Shown piece by piece: positions 6,888 through 15,005 of a DNA stretch of 35,054 bases (within the stretch, counting starts at the first letter, position 1; each line of letters begins with the position of its first letter). Source of the DNA: a bacterium (GTDB taxonomy: Bacteria > Hydrothermota > Tepidihabitantia > Tepidihabitantales > Tepidihabitantaceae); assembly GCA_035505375.1 (NCBI GenBank), contig DATJQV010000059.1, positions 1 to 35,054 on the forward strand, given 5' to 3'. The translations under genes were made by a program, and so were the position numbers. Below the pieces are notes generated by a model, which was not told the DNA's origin, made no database searches, and saw only the letters and a list, made by a program, of their open reading frames with translations.

Positions 6888-9317
6888 ATGTCCGGCACAC
6901 GGCAGGACGCCCCCAGACTTCTTGAAAACCCCGACTGGCGTCGACGGCCCCGGCCAGGCAGCAGCGCGCTGCTGCTCGCGGCGGTCGGCTGCCTCGGCAT
7001 TGCAACTCAGATAGTCGTTCTGCGCGAACTGATGGCTGCGTACGGCGGCAACGAACTCTCGGCCGGCGTCACGGTCGCGGTCTGGATTCTCTGCGAGGCA
7101 CTCGGCGCCTGGCTTGCCGGGAGCGCTCGTGCATCGTTCATCGTTGAGCGCACGACGTTTCTTTGCGCCCTCTCCGTTATCTGCTCCCTGATTTCGGTGC
7201 CGGCCGCGGTACTGGCGCGGCCGCTGCTTGGAGTTCTGCCCGGCGAGACTCTGTCGATTCCGCTGCTGCTGCTCGCGACATTTGCGGTCGTGTTCTTGCC
7301 CGCGGCATCGCACGGCGCGCTATTCGTGGCCGCGGCGGCCATTCACGCTCAGCCGGCTCCGGACGCCGGGCCGATAGCCGGTGGCGTCGGCTCCGCCTAT
7401 GTGTGGGAGGGGATTGGAACGGCGCTGGCCGGACTTGTCTGTTTCCTTCTGCTCAACCGAATGCCATCGCTTTCGATGGTCGCGCTGTCGGCGCTGCCGC
7501 TTGTCGCGGCTGCGGGATTCGGACAAGGACGGCCACGGACGAAATGGACGATGTGGACCCTCGGATTGGGAGTGCTTGCCTTGCTGGTGCTAGGACTGCC
7601 GGCCGAGAAGTTGGCGTGGGGCGCGGCCTGGCGCGGGCAGCGGGTCACAGCGATCGCCAATTCGCCCTATGGCAAGATTGTCCGGCTCGAACGGGCCGGC
7701 CAGCGGATTGTCCTCTACGACGGCCTGCCGGTCGCCACCGCACCGACTACCGGGACTGAACGGGTTGAGGAGCTCGCGCTGCTGCCGGTGCTCTGCCATC
7801 CCGCCCCCCGCCGCGTCCTCGTGCTCGGCCAGGACCTGGCCATCCCGATCACGCTTGCACGCTTCCGCCCGGACATCGAGGTCACGACCGTCCAGCTCGA
7901 CCCGGCCATGATGCGGGCCGTTCTTTCCGTCCTCGCGACCGATACCTCCGTCGGAATGAATCCATCGACGGCCGGCGCCCCATCGTTCTCATACCGGATC
8001 GCGGACCCGCTCGAATTCCTCGGTCGGCCTCTACGGCACCGGTCGGATAGTATGACCTCCGGTGACTACGATTGCATAATACTGACCGACGCGGCGCCAA
8101 CCAGTCTCGGCGCGAGCCGGTTGTTCACGGCCGAGTTCTACCGGCTCTGCCGTTCGCGCCTCGCGCCCGGCGGAATACTGGCGGTTGCCGGACCGGGAAA
8201 CCCGGCCAGCCTGTCCCCGGACCTGGTGGCGCTCATTTCCACCAGGCAGCAGACCATCATGACCGCATTCAGATACGCCCTGCCAGTCGCGGCCGACTTC
8301 CCACTCCTGCTTGCATCCGACCGCCGGCCGGCCCTCGAAGCCGCGACCCTGTTCCCGCGACTTGCGCGACTTTCACTTTCACCAAGGATGCTCGACTCGG
8401 CCTACCTCGCCGCTTTGCTCGACCCGTTTCGGCAGCGGCTGTTGGCCGCGCAGATCGACATCGGTTCATCACGTCTCGCTGTCGGCCTCGGTGCCCCCAG
8501 TCGGACAGCGCGACTATCGACATCAGTCGTCCCACGAGAATTCTTCTTGAACATGGTGCGGGAGAACCGGCTGGTCTCACCCGGGTTCGGAGCGCTTTAC
8601 GAGAGACTCGGTGGCATGTCGCCGGATGTTCTGCCTCTTCTGATGGCAGCGCTGCTCCTTGTCGGCCTGGTCGGAGCACTCTACCGCCGCCGCCGTGCGT
8701 TGGCGACGGCGGATCCTGCCGGATACTTCAGCCGTGGGTTTGCGGTTCTGACCTCCGGGTTTTCGGGAGCGTCGGTATCGTCGCTGCTCGTGTTTACCTG
8801 GCAGGTCCGGTTCGGCTCGGTCTTTTCAGGCGTCGCCCTCCTGGTGACAGCGTTCATGCTCGGAACCGTGCTGGGCGGTCTCGTCGGTACGCGCTTATCA
8901 CCCGTGCGTCGTTCGTCATTCCTTGCTTGTGCGTTCACCGGCTCCGACCTCGCACTTGCGTCCTGCGCAGCCGCGACTCTGCTTCTGATCCGGAGTGGCC
9001 AGCAATGGTCCTTGCTGCTCGGCAACGGCATCGCGGGCGCCTGCCTCGGATTTCAGTTCGCCGCGGCCGGCAGCGCCGCCACCCACGGAAAAGTGTCTTC
9101 TGCCCCCCGTCGCGCTGCCGGCGTGCTGACCGGACTTGATCTCACCGGCGGCAGCCTCGGCGGAATACTGACCGCGCTGGTGATCGTACCCGTTCTAGGG
9201 CTCGGCGCGGCAGCGCTGTTCGCGGGTGGAATCAAGCTCGCCAGCGCGCTCGTTCAGTCGGTAGGTGCTCGTCCCGGTTCGCAGCCCCGAGTTGACACCT
9301 TGCCTCATGCTCCATAG
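6888..9317 (+). CDS. Multi-span membrane protein with spermidine-synthase-like domain
   Basis: About 809 residues. Architecture: an N-terminal run of hydrophobic segments (SALLLAAVGCLGIATQIVVL; PLLLLATFAVVFLPAAS-like; WTLGLGVLALLVLGL), a soluble Rossmann-like domain in the middle (RRVLVLGQDLAIP as the SAM-binding strand, VTTVQLDPAMM with an acidic residue after strand 2, DYDCIILTDAAPT, LFTAEFYRLCRSRLAPGGIL), then more membrane spans to the C-terminus. This matches the large membrane-bound spermidine-synthase-like proteins of bacteria, whose substrate is generally unknown. The motif is TDAAP where true polyamine synthases have D-x-x-D/P, so aminopropyl transfer is doubtful. It precedes an SLBB export protein by 9 bases, so an envelope role is possible. 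Confidence 0.75.
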   Translation: MSGTRQDAPRLLENPDWRRRPRPGSSALLLAAVGCLGIATQIVVLRELMAAYGGNELSAGVTVAVWILCEALGAWLAGSARASFIVERTTFLCALSVICSLISVPAAVLARPLLGVLPGETLSIPLLLLATFAVVFLPAASHGALFVAAAAIHAQPAPDAGPIAGGVGSAYVWEGIGTALAGLVCFLLLNRMPSLSMVALSALPLVAAAGFGQGRPRTKWTMWTLGLGVLALLVLGLPAEKLAWGAAWRGQRVTAIANSPYGKIVRLERAGQRIVLYDGLPVATAPTTGTERVEELALLPVLCHPAPRRVLVLGQDLAIPITLARFRPDIEVTTVQLDPAMMRAVLSVLATDTSVGMNPSTAGAPSFSYRIADPLEFLGRPLRHRSDSMTSGDYDCIILTDAAPTSLGASRLFTAEFYRLCRSRLAPGGILAVAGPGNPASLSPDLVALISTRQQTIMTAFRYALPVAADFPLLLASDRRPALEAATLFPRLARLSLSPRMLDSAYLAALLDPFRQRLLAAQIDIGSSRLAVGLGAPSRTARLSTSVVPREFFLNMVRENRLVSPGFGALYERLGGMSPDVLPLLMAALLLVGLVGALYRRRRALATADPAGYFSRGFAVLTSGFSGASVSSLLVFTWQVRFGSVFSGVALLVTAFMLGTVLGGLVGTRLSPVRRSSFLACAFTGSDLALASCAAATLLLIRSGQQWSLLLGNGIAGACLGFQFAAAGSAATHGKVSSAPRRAAGVLTGLDLTGGSLGGILTALVIVPVLGLGAAALFAGGIKLASALVQSVGARPGSQPRVDTLPHAP

Positions 9318-9320
9318 AAT
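9292..9320 (+). promoter_or_regulatory. Promoter of the SLBB gene, leaderless
   Basis: TTGACA, a 17-base spacer, then TAGAAT; the start GTG is 6 bases after the -10 box. The promoter lies inside the last codons of the upstream gene. No Shine-Dalgarno is visible before GTG 9327, which fits a leaderless message. Confidence 0.7.
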
Positions 9321-9326
9321 GGCCGG

Positions 9327-10634
9327 GTGAAGACTCCCCTGATTCTGGTACTTTTTGCCTTCTTTACTGCGGCGACGGCCGCCCAAAGCTCGTCCTCAGC
9401 GGCCAACGGCGCGTCGTCCGCAGGCGCGACCGGGCTCAGCGAGTCGCAAGTCCTCAAGCTACCCGGGGTCGAAAGCCCGATCATCTCCGACCAGTACTAT
9501 TTGGCGCCCGGCGACCGCCTTCAGGTCACGGTGCAGGGCAGCGTCGCCTATTCGTACGAGGCGCTGGTGACGTACGAAGGCAAAGTGGACATCAGCATCC
9601 CGGTCAAGGATGAGAAGCAAGAGGTGATTGACGTCATTCCGGTTTCCGGGCTCACGCTGGCCCAGGCCCAGGATACCCTCACGATGGTCATGTGCCGGCT
9701 CTTCAAGACCGCCAGAGTGAAGTTGACTCTGATCGGCCTGCGTTCCGGCATCGTATTCGTGACCGGCGAGGTCAGAAGCCCTGGCGCGTACGACGCTCTG
9801 CCGGTAGAGCGCGTCTCGCAGATCATCACCCGGGCCGGCGGCATCGCGCCGCTCGGCAGCCGGACTCACATCAAACTAATCCGGGGCGGCGTCGTCTACT
9901 CCATCGTCGACATCGAGCGGTTTGAGGTAAGTGGCGATCTGAACGCCAACCCGTATGTGCAATCGGGCGACGTCATCCAGATACCCACGGTTGAGGGACT
10001 GGCGACGGTGAAAGGAGCGGTATTTGGCCGGGGTGAGTCCCGCTTGCGCGCCCCCACGATCGATGCCCCGGATCTGACGAGAGAACGGACAAGTGAGGGC
10101 ATCTACGAACTAACACAGGGCGCGCGAGTGTCCGACGTGATTACCCAGGCCGGCGGCATCACACCGTGGGCAGACCTCACCGGCAGCTACATCGATCGGC
10201 TGGTGGTCGGCGGCAGCGGCGCACGCAAGAGGATACCAATTGACCTCCGCCGCATCATATTTGAGAGAGACTCGGCTGACGATATCGACATGGCTAACTT
10301 CGACGTCGTCGTGGTACCGGCCTTCGATACGCTGGTCTACGTCGAGGGTGAAGTCACGAAACCGGGCCCGTTTCCATACTACGCGGGCCTGAAGGCCGAT
10401 AACTACGTCGGTCAGGCCGGTGGCCCGACCATCTACGCCAGCTTAAGATCAATGTACGTGCTGCGTTCGGGCCGGCGCGTTTCCGGACGCATCAACCCGG
10501 TCGTGGAGCCGGGCGACGTGGTGATGATACCGCGCGTCGGGCTGAAGTGGTGGCAGGACTACGTGCCGATAATCGGCGCTGCTGCCTCCGCCGCCACTAT
10601 CTTGGCGACGCTCAAGGCGTTTAGCATCATATAG
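9327..10634 (+). CDS. SLBB-domain polysaccharide export protein
   Basis: 435 residues with GTG start, supported by a signal peptide directly after it (ILVLFAFFTAATAAQ). Domains: a Poly_export-type region ~50-140 (YYLAPGDRLQVTVQG), a first SLBB domain ~143-215 (VFVTGEVRSPGAY, ITRAGGIAP, VQSGDVIQIP), a second ~225-320 (ATVKGAVFGRGES, VITQAGGITPW), a third ~338-405 (VYVEGEVTKPGPFPYY, QAGGPT, VEPGDVVMIP), and a C-terminal hydrophobic segment (IGAAASAATILATL) that could cross the outer membrane. This is the layout of Wza-like outer-membrane exporters of capsule or exopolysaccharide. No polymerase, flippase or tyrosine kinase gene is adjacent. Confidence 0.85.
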   Translation: MKTPLILVLFAFFTAATAAQSSSSAANGASSAGATGLSESQVLKLPGVESPIISDQYYLAPGDRLQVTVQGSVAYSYEALVTYEGKVDISIPVKDEKQEVIDVIPVSGLTLAQAQDTLTMVMCRLFKTARVKLTLIGLRSGIVFVTGEVRSPGAYDALPVERVSQIITRAGGIAPLGSRTHIKLIRGGVVYSIVDIERFEVSGDLNANPYVQSGDVIQIPTVEGLATVKGAVFGRGESRLRAPTIDAPDLTRERTSEGIYELTQGARVSDVITQAGGITPWADLTGSYIDRLVVGGSGARKRIPIDLRRIIFERDSADDIDMANFDVVVVPAFDTLVYVEGEVTKPGPFPYYAGLKADNYVGQAGGPTIYASLRSMYVLRSGRRVSGRINPVVEPGDVVMIPRVGLKWWQDYVPIIGAAASAATILATLKAFSII

Positions 10635-10651
10635 CCAGGCCGCCCGAACAG

Positions 10652-11092
10652 TCAGACTCGACCAACCCGTCCCAACTTACGGACGCGCCGCGCGTGTCGG
10701 CCCCCGGCGAACTCGGTCGCGAGCCACGTCCGCGTAATCCGCCGCGCCTCCTCGCCGGAGATGACGTCGGCGCCCATGCAGAGCACGTTCGATTCGTTGT
10801 GTTCGCGCGACAACCGCGCGAGCCGTACACTGTCGACCAAGGCAGCGCGCACGCCACGCACCTTGTTCGCGGCAATGGACATACCGATCCCGGTTGAACA
10901 TATCAGGATGCCGCGGTCGGCCCGGCGCCGTGCCACGGCACGGGCGACCTTGAAAGCGTAGTCCGGGTAGTCGACGCGGTCCGGGCTGGCCGGTCCGTAG
11001 TCGACGACGTCAACGCCGCGCGCGGCCAGCCAGCGCTTCAGTTCCTCCTTGAGCCGGAAGCCGCGGTGGTCCGCGCCGAGCGCGACCTTCAC
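10652..11092 (-). CDS. rpiB: Ribose-5-phosphate isomerase B
   Basis: 146 residues, normal for RpiB/LacAB. It interconverts ribose 5-phosphate and ribulose 5-phosphate in the cytoplasm. Motifs: GADHRGFRLK (D8, H9), DYGP, the catalytic cysteine C65 in ILICSTGIGMSIAANK, and the HN pair (H98, N99) in LSREHNESNVLCMG. The start is GTG at 11092. It lies 85 bases after ilvE on the same strand, in a gap made of 'gatgaaggatgaagg'-type words, so it may be co-transcribed with ilvE. It is convergent with the SLBB gene, 17 bases away. Confidence 0.93.
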   Translation of the reverse strand: MKVALGADHRGFRLKEELKRWLAARGVDVVDYGPASPDRVDYPDYAFKVARAVARRRADRGILICSTGIGMSIAANKVRGVRAALVDSVRLARLSREHNESNVLCMGADVISGEEARRITRTWLATEFAGGRHARRVRKLGRVGRV

Positions 11093-11177
11093 GGCCGGAG
11101 AGGGCTGAGGGATGAAGGATGAAGGCGGCCGTTTCCTGGCTTCAGCCTTTCCCGTTTCATCCCTTCCTCTTTCATCC

Positions 11178-12107
11178 TTACCGGACGAATGTCAGCCAGT
11201 TGTACTTGTCCGGCTTCTTGCCGTCGATGATGGCGAAGAATTCCTGCTGCAGGTGCTTGGTGATCGGCCCGCACTTTCCCGCGCCGATGGTGATCTTGTC
11301 CACCGAACGGATCGGCGTCACCTCGGCGGCGCTGCCGGTGAAGAAGACTTCGTCGGCAATGTAGAGGAACTCACGCAGCATCATCGTTTCGATAACGGTG
11401 TACCCGAGCTCGCGGGCGAGGGTAATCACCGTGGCCCGGGTGATCCCGGGCAGCACGGTCGCGTGCAGCGGCGGCGTGTGGATGACTCCGTCCTTGACGA
11501 TGAACAGGTTCTCACCCGAACCCTCGGAAAGGAAGCCGTTGACGTCGAGCGCGATGCCCTCGACGAACCCGTACTTGATGGCTTCCATCTTGATGAGCTG
11601 CGAATTCATGTAGTTGGCGCAGGTCTTCGACATCGCCGGGAACGTATTCGGCGCCATCCGGTTCCACGACGACACCATCACATCAACCCCGGAGTCCAGC
11701 GCTTCCGGCCCCAGGTACTTGCCCCAGTACCAGGTAATCAGCGCGACGTCCACCGGGCAGGTGAACGGATTGACACCCAGTTCGTAGTACCCGCGATAGA
11801 CGATCGGCCGGATGTAGCACTCCTCAAGCTCGTTCTTCTTGACGAGGTCGATCATCGCCTGGTTCGTCTGTTCCTTCGTGAACGGGATATCCATACGGTA
11901 GATCTTCGCCGAGTTGAACAGCCGGTCGGTGTGTTCCTTCTGTCGGAAAATGGCCGGCCCCTTCGGGGTCTTGTAGCAACGGATGCCCTCAAACACGCCC
12001 GAGCCGTAGTGAATCACGTGCGAGCAGATGTGGATGTTCGCGTCCGCCCACGGCACGTACTTGCCGTTTATCCAGACGAACTTCGACTTCGTTTCCTCAA
12101 GACCCAT
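11178..12107 (-). CDS. ilvE: Branched-chain amino acid aminotransferase
   Basis: 309 residues, a fold-type IV PLP enzyme that makes the last transfer in Leu, Ile and Val synthesis (or the first in their breakdown). Motifs: [15 protein letters not shown] (31-45), the Schiff-base lysine K161 in [17 protein letters not shown]195 in [12 protein letters not shown], and the phosphate-binding [10 protein letters not shown]. The start ATG at 12107 has GGAGG 6 bases upstream. Immediately upstream are a hairpin with a T run and a short ORF rich in Leu and Ile codons (see separate entries), so attenuation by branched-chain amino acid supply is likely. A D-amino-acid transaminase is less likely given length and motifs. 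Confidence 0.92.
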   Translation of the reverse strand: MGLEETKSKFVWINGKYVPWADANIHICSHVIHYGSGVFEGIRCYKTPKGPAIFRQKEHTDRLFNSAKIYRMDIPFTKEQTNQAMIDLVKKNELEECYIRPIVYRGYYELGVNPFTCPVDVALITWYWGKYLGPEALDSGVDVMVSSWNRMAPNTFPAMSKTCANYMNSQLIKMEAIKYGFVEGIALDVNGFLSEGSGENLFIVKDGVIHTPPLHATVLPGITRATVITLARELGYTVIETMMLREFLYIADEVFFTGSAAEVTPIRSVDKITIGAGKCGPITKHLQQEFFAIIDGKKPDKYNWLTFVR

Positions 12108-12186
12108 GTTGCCTCCTGCCTAAGTAAAAGCGGGGCCCTCGGCCCCGCCGTGTGCAATCCATATCGAGAATCAGCAGTAATGCCAT
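12097..12186 (-). CDS. Candidate ilvE leader peptide
   Basis: A 29-codon ORF on the minus strand starting at ATG 12186. AAGG lies 8 bases upstream. It begins [11 protein letters not shown], with five consecutive branched-chain codons (TTA CTG CTG ATT CTC) at positions 3-7. The reading frame then runs through the terminator hairpin (12130-12148) and stops at a TGA a few bases inside ilvE. Clustered control codons ahead of a terminator and an ilv gene is the layout of ribosome-mediated attenuation. Unlike classical leaders the ORF does not stop before the terminator, and no alternative antiterminator pairing was worked out. Confidence 0.5.
   Translation of the reverse strand: MALLLILDMDCTRRGRGPRFYLGRRQHGS
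12124..12148 (-). terminator. Hairpin with T run between tRNA and ilvE (attenuator or terminator)
   Basis: An 8-base-pair perfect stem GCGGGGCC / GGCCCCGC with a 3-base loop, followed on the minus strand by TTTTACTT. It lies 22 bases before the ilvE ATG and ~120 bases after the tRNA. It can end the tRNA transcript, act as the ilvE attenuator, or both. Confidence 0.75.
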
Positions 12187-12268
12187 TTTCTGTACCTTCA
12201 GCCGCAACCCGGTGCTCTAATCGAAACCGAAGTCCGCCCTTCGGCGTTCGACATTCGGCATTTGCGGA

Positions 12269-12341
12269 TGCTGGCGAAGGGAGTCGAACCCCTGACACTC
12301 GGATTATGATTCCGATGCTCTACCAACTGAGCTACGCCAGC
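12269..12341 (-). tRNA. tRNA with CAT anticodon (elongator Met, or Ile2)
   Basis: A full cloverleaf on the minus strand: acceptor GCTGGCG / CGCCAGC, D arm GCTC..GAGC, anticodon stem TCGGA / TCCGA around loop ATCATAA, variable loop GTGTC, T arm AGGGG-TTCGACT-CCCTT (one G-T pair), discriminator A. The 3' CCA is not encoded (TCC follows). The anticodon stem lacks the GGG/CCC pairs of initiator tRNA and base 1 pairs with base 72, so it is not tRNA-fMet. It could be elongator Met, or the Ile tRNA whose C34 becomes lysidine. Confidence 0.95.
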
Positions 12342-12350
12342 GGGACGTTC

Positions 12351-12378
12351 ATTCTAGCCATGCGGCCCGAACTGTCAA
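12351..12378 (-). promoter_or_regulatory. Promoter of the tRNA gene
   Basis: On the minus strand TTGACA (12378-12373), a 16-base spacer, TAGAAT (12356-12351), and the mature tRNA begins 9 bases later. Confidence 0.8.
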
Positions 12379-12482
12379 ACCCAACCCGCCGCGCGGACGC
12401 GCAAGGACAAAGCAACGCGGAAAGCATGCAAATCCGAACTTCGGCCTTCCTGCTTTCGTCCTCTTGCTTTGTCCTTACTATT

Positions 12483-12510
12483 TTGTCCTTTGTACTTCCA
12501 TGAGTATACT
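12483..12510 (+). promoter_or_regulatory. Promoter of surE, leaderless
   Basis: TTGTCC, a 16-base spacer, TATACT, ending 5 bases before ATG 12516. No Shine-Dalgarno is visible. The -35 match is modest; the -10 is good. Confidence 0.5.
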
Positions 12511-12515
12511 TGGAT

Positions 12516-13280
12516 ATGCTCAAGACCGGTTCCAAGCCCCTGATTCTCCTGACCAACGACGACGGCGTCGAGGCCCAGGGCATCAAAGACCTGCACGCCG
12601 GGCTGAAGGGCCTGGGCAGGGTCTGGGTCATCGCGCCGGCCGTGAACCAGTCCGCTGCCAGCCATTCGTTCACCCTGCGCAAGCCCATCAAGGTCTGGCG
12701 CCTGCGGCCGCACTGGCTCGCGGTCCACGGCACGCCGACCGACTGCGTGCTCGTCTCGCACCACGGCATCCTGAAACGCGAAATCGACCTCGTCTTCTCC
12801 GGCATCAACGACAGCCCCAACCTCGGCGACGACGTGCTCTACTCCGGGACGGTCGCCGCCGCAATCGAAGGCACGATGCTCGGCATGCCCTCGGTCGCAG
12901 TCTCCTACCTCAAGACCGGAGAGAACCGCGACACCACCATCCGGTTCCTGCGCCGGCTCGTGCCCCTGCTGCTCGACGGCATCCTGCCGACCAAGACGCT
13001 CCTGAACGTCAACATCCCGGCCGGCGAGGTCAAAGGCGTGAAGGTCACCCGGCTGGGCAAGCGCATCTACAAAGACATGGCAATCAAAGGCACCCTGCCG
13101 GACGGCGGCATCTCGTGGACGATTGACGGCGAATTGGCGTTCGAGGGGAGCGAGGGCACGGACTTCGAGGCGGTCTATTCGGGATACATCTCGGTCACGC
13201 CGCTCCACCTGGACATGACGCACCACGCCGAGATCGAACGCTTGCAGAAGGCGTTCGAAGGACTGAGCCTGAAAGGATGA
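12516..13280 (+). CDS. surE: 5'/3'-nucleotidase SurE
   Basis: About 254 residues, normal for the family. A metal-dependent cytoplasmic phosphatase of nucleoside 5' and 3' monophosphates, linked to stationary-phase survival. Motifs: ILLTNDDG with the metal-binding pair D15, D16; PAVNQSAASHSFTL with the conserved Ser; and the SGINDSPNLGDDVLYSGTVAAA region around residues 96-116. ATG at 12516 is used because a -10 box lies 5 bases before it; an in-frame TTG two codons up overlaps that box. The TGA stop is followed by a low-complexity gap. Confidence 0.93.
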   Translation: MLKTGSKPLILLTNDDGVEAQGIKDLHAGLKGLGRVWVIAPAVNQSAASHSFTLRKPIKVWRLRPHWLAVHGTPTDCVLVSHHGILKREIDLVFSGINDSPNLGDDVLYSGTVAAAIEGTMLGMPSVAVSYLKTGENRDTTIRFLRRLVPLLLDGILPTKTLLNVNIPAGEVKGVKVTRLGKRIYKDMAIKGTLPDGGISWTIDGELAFEGSEGTDFEAVYSGYISVTPLHLDMTHHAEIERLQKAFEGLSLKG

Positions 13281-13297
13281 AGGGGCGACGAAGGAAA

Positions 13298-13418
13298 CCC
13301 CAATTCCCAAGTCCCAATGACCAGTCAATGACGAAGGGACAGAGCGCGGTCATTTGAACATTGGGGTTTGATTGGGAATTGGCGCTTGGTCATTGGTCAT
13401 TCTGAGTTCTGCCTTTTG
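13298..13418. repeat. Low-complexity inverted words after surE
   Basis: The gap contains cccaattcccaa and caatgaccag on the left and ttgggaattgg and ggtcattggtcatt on the right, forming imperfect inverted repeats. Similar degenerate words occupy other gaps in the window. No gene is seen here. Confidence 0.5.
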
Positions 13419-13443
13419 ACTTGCCCCGCGCCGTCCCTATAAT
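13416..13443 (+). promoter_or_regulatory. Promoter of the HD-glyQ operon
   Basis: TTGACT, a 16-base spacer, then a perfect TATAAT. The ATG follows 15 bases after the -10 box, with GGAG 6 bases before it, so this gene has a very short leader. Confidence 0.8.
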
Positions 13444-13458
13444 TCCGCTGGAGCAATC

Positions 13459-14004
13459 ATGACACGAACTGAAGCTTACGACCTCGTGACGTCGATGGTC
13501 ACGAACCGGAATCTCCTGAAGCACATGCTCGCTACCGAAGCGTGCCTGCGCGGGCTCGCCCGCAAACTCGGCGAGGACGAAGAAAAGTGGGGACTCGCCG
13601 GTCTGCTCCACGACGTGGACTATGACCAGACGAAGGATGATACGTCCAAGCACGGGTACGTAGGCGCTGAGATTCTGGCCCAGAAGGGCGTGGAACCGGA
13701 CATCATCCAGGCCGTGAAGGCGCATGTCTGCGCCGTGCCGATTCAATCAAGACTCGACCGCGCGCTCTATGCCTCTGACCCTATCACCGGACTCATTGTC
13801 GCCGCCGCGCTGATGCACCCGACGAAGAAGCTTGCGAACGTGGACGCCGATTTCATCCTGCGCCGGTACAAAGAGAAGAAGTTCGCGGCCGGGGCCAACC
13901 GCGAACAGATTGCCACCTGCTCCGAGCTCGGGCTGTCGCTGGAAGACTTCACGACCATTTGCGTCGCCGCAATGCAGGGCATCGCCCCTGACCTGGGACT
14001 CTAG
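13459..14004 (+). CDS. HD-domain protein
   Basis: 181 residues. A putative metal-dependent phosphohydrolase of the HD superfamily: the first His is probably H22 (NLLKHMLATEACLRGLA), the HD pair is H51-D52 in AGLLHDVDYD, and a further His (H65, SKHGYVGAEIL) and the VKAHV segment match the small uncharacterised HDIG-type proteins of bacteria. The substrate is unknown. Its TAG stop is immediately followed by the GTG of glyQ, so the two are translated in a coupled way. Confidence 0.85.
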   Translation: MTRTEAYDLVTSMVTNRNLLKHMLATEACLRGLARKLGEDEEKWGLAGLLHDVDYDQTKDDTSKHGYVGAEILAQKGVEPDIIQAVKAHVCAVPIQSRLDRALYASDPITGLIVAAALMHPTKKLANVDADFILRRYKEKKFAAGANREQIATCSELGLSLEDFTTICVAAMQGIAPDLGL

Positions 14005-14877
14005 GTGTCAGACCCGCTCTGCCTGCAGGATATCGTTGCCCGGCTCCAAGGCTACTGGGCCGCGCGCGGCTGCGCGGTCGTGGCGCCCTACAATTCCGAA
14101 GTCGGCGCGGGCACGTTCAACCCGGCCACGTTCATCCGCGTGCTGGATTCCAGACCCTGGAACGTCGTCTACATCGAACCGTCCAAGCGACCGCGCGACG
14201 GCCGCTACGCCCAGAACCCGCTACGGGTCCAGCAGTTCTGGCAACTCCAGGCCGTCCTCAAGCCCGCGCCCGCTGACGTCCAAGACCTGTACCTCAGAAG
14301 CCTCGAGGCCATCGGCATCGACCTGAAGAAGAACGACATTCGGTTTACGGAGGACGACTGGGAGTCGCCGACCCTTGGCGCGTGGGGACTCGGCTGGCAG
14401 GTCGAACTCAACGGCATCGAAATCAGCCAGTTCACCTACTTCCAGCAGTGCGGCTCGATTGACCTGAAGGTCATCCCGGTCGAGCTTACCTACGGGCTCG
14501 AACGCATCGCCATGTTCGTGCAGAACGTTGACTCCATCTTCAACGTGAAGTGGAACGACACGCTGACCTGGGGCGATGTCTACCGCCAGAACGAAGAGGA
14601 ATTCTCCAAGTTCAACTTCGAGGAAGCCGACGTCCCGCTCTACCGCGAGATGTTCGACAAGTTCGAATCAGAAGCCCAGCGCCTGCTCAAGCTTGGCCTC
14701 GTCTATCCAGGCTACGACCATGTCATCAAGTGCTCGCACTTCTTCAACCTGCTCGAGGCGCGCGGCGCCATCAGCGTCTCCGAGCGCCAGAATTACATCG
14801 CCCGTGTCCGCCGCCTCGCCCGCCTGACCGCAACTACCTACCTCGCCAAGGTCGAACCGGAACCGAAGCCGGCCTGA
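14005..14877 (+). CDS. glyQ: Glycyl-tRNA synthetase alpha subunit
   Basis: 290 residues, normal for GlyQ, the catalytic half of the alpha2beta2 enzyme that charges tRNA-Gly. Conserved segments: LQGYWAARGCAVV, EVGAGTFNPATF, PSKRPRDGRYAQNPLRVQQF, EDDWESPTLGAWGLGW, ISQFTYFQQCGSID, ELTYGLERIAMFVQNVDS and ARGAISVSERQNYIARVRRL near the end. The start GTG directly follows the stop of the HD gene. The beta-subunit gene glyS, often next in line, is absent; instead an ATPase gene and a second copy of the glyQ tail (16232-16288) follow, suggesting that something inserted at this 3' end. Confidence 0.95.
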   Translation: MSDPLCLQDIVARLQGYWAARGCAVVAPYNSEVGAGTFNPATFIRVLDSRPWNVVYIEPSKRPRDGRYAQNPLRVQQFWQLQAVLKPAPADVQDLYLRSLEAIGIDLKKNDIRFTEDDWESPTLGAWGLGWQVELNGIEISQFTYFQQCGSIDLKVIPVELTYGLERIAMFVQNVDSIFNVKWNDTLTWGDVYRQNEEEFSKFNFEEADVPLYREMFDKFESEAQRLLKLGLVYPGYDHVIKCSHFFNLLEARGAISVSERQNYIARVRRLARLTATTYLAKVEPEPKPA

Positions 14878-15005
14878 CCTCCGACCGCACTTCTGACTTC
14901 TGCAATCTCGTCTCTGGCTTCTGACTTCTTCTGCCCTGAACTCCCGCCTTTCCGTATTCCTCCTCCATCCCCTCCTCCCGCTCCCTCTTGCACTTCTCGC
15001 AGTCT
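14878..15005. other. Pyrimidine-rich gap between glyQ and the ATPase
   Basis: No gene. It contains 'acttctgacttctgc' and 'ggcttctgacttcttctgcc' words, the reverse complement of words in the gaps near 3960 and 4590, then a C/T-rich run. Confidence 0.5.

Noticed and set aside
11112-12503. Long plus-strand ORF across ilvE and the tRNA
   Set aside because: It is antisense to ilvE and runs through a tRNA gene; an artefact of high GC.
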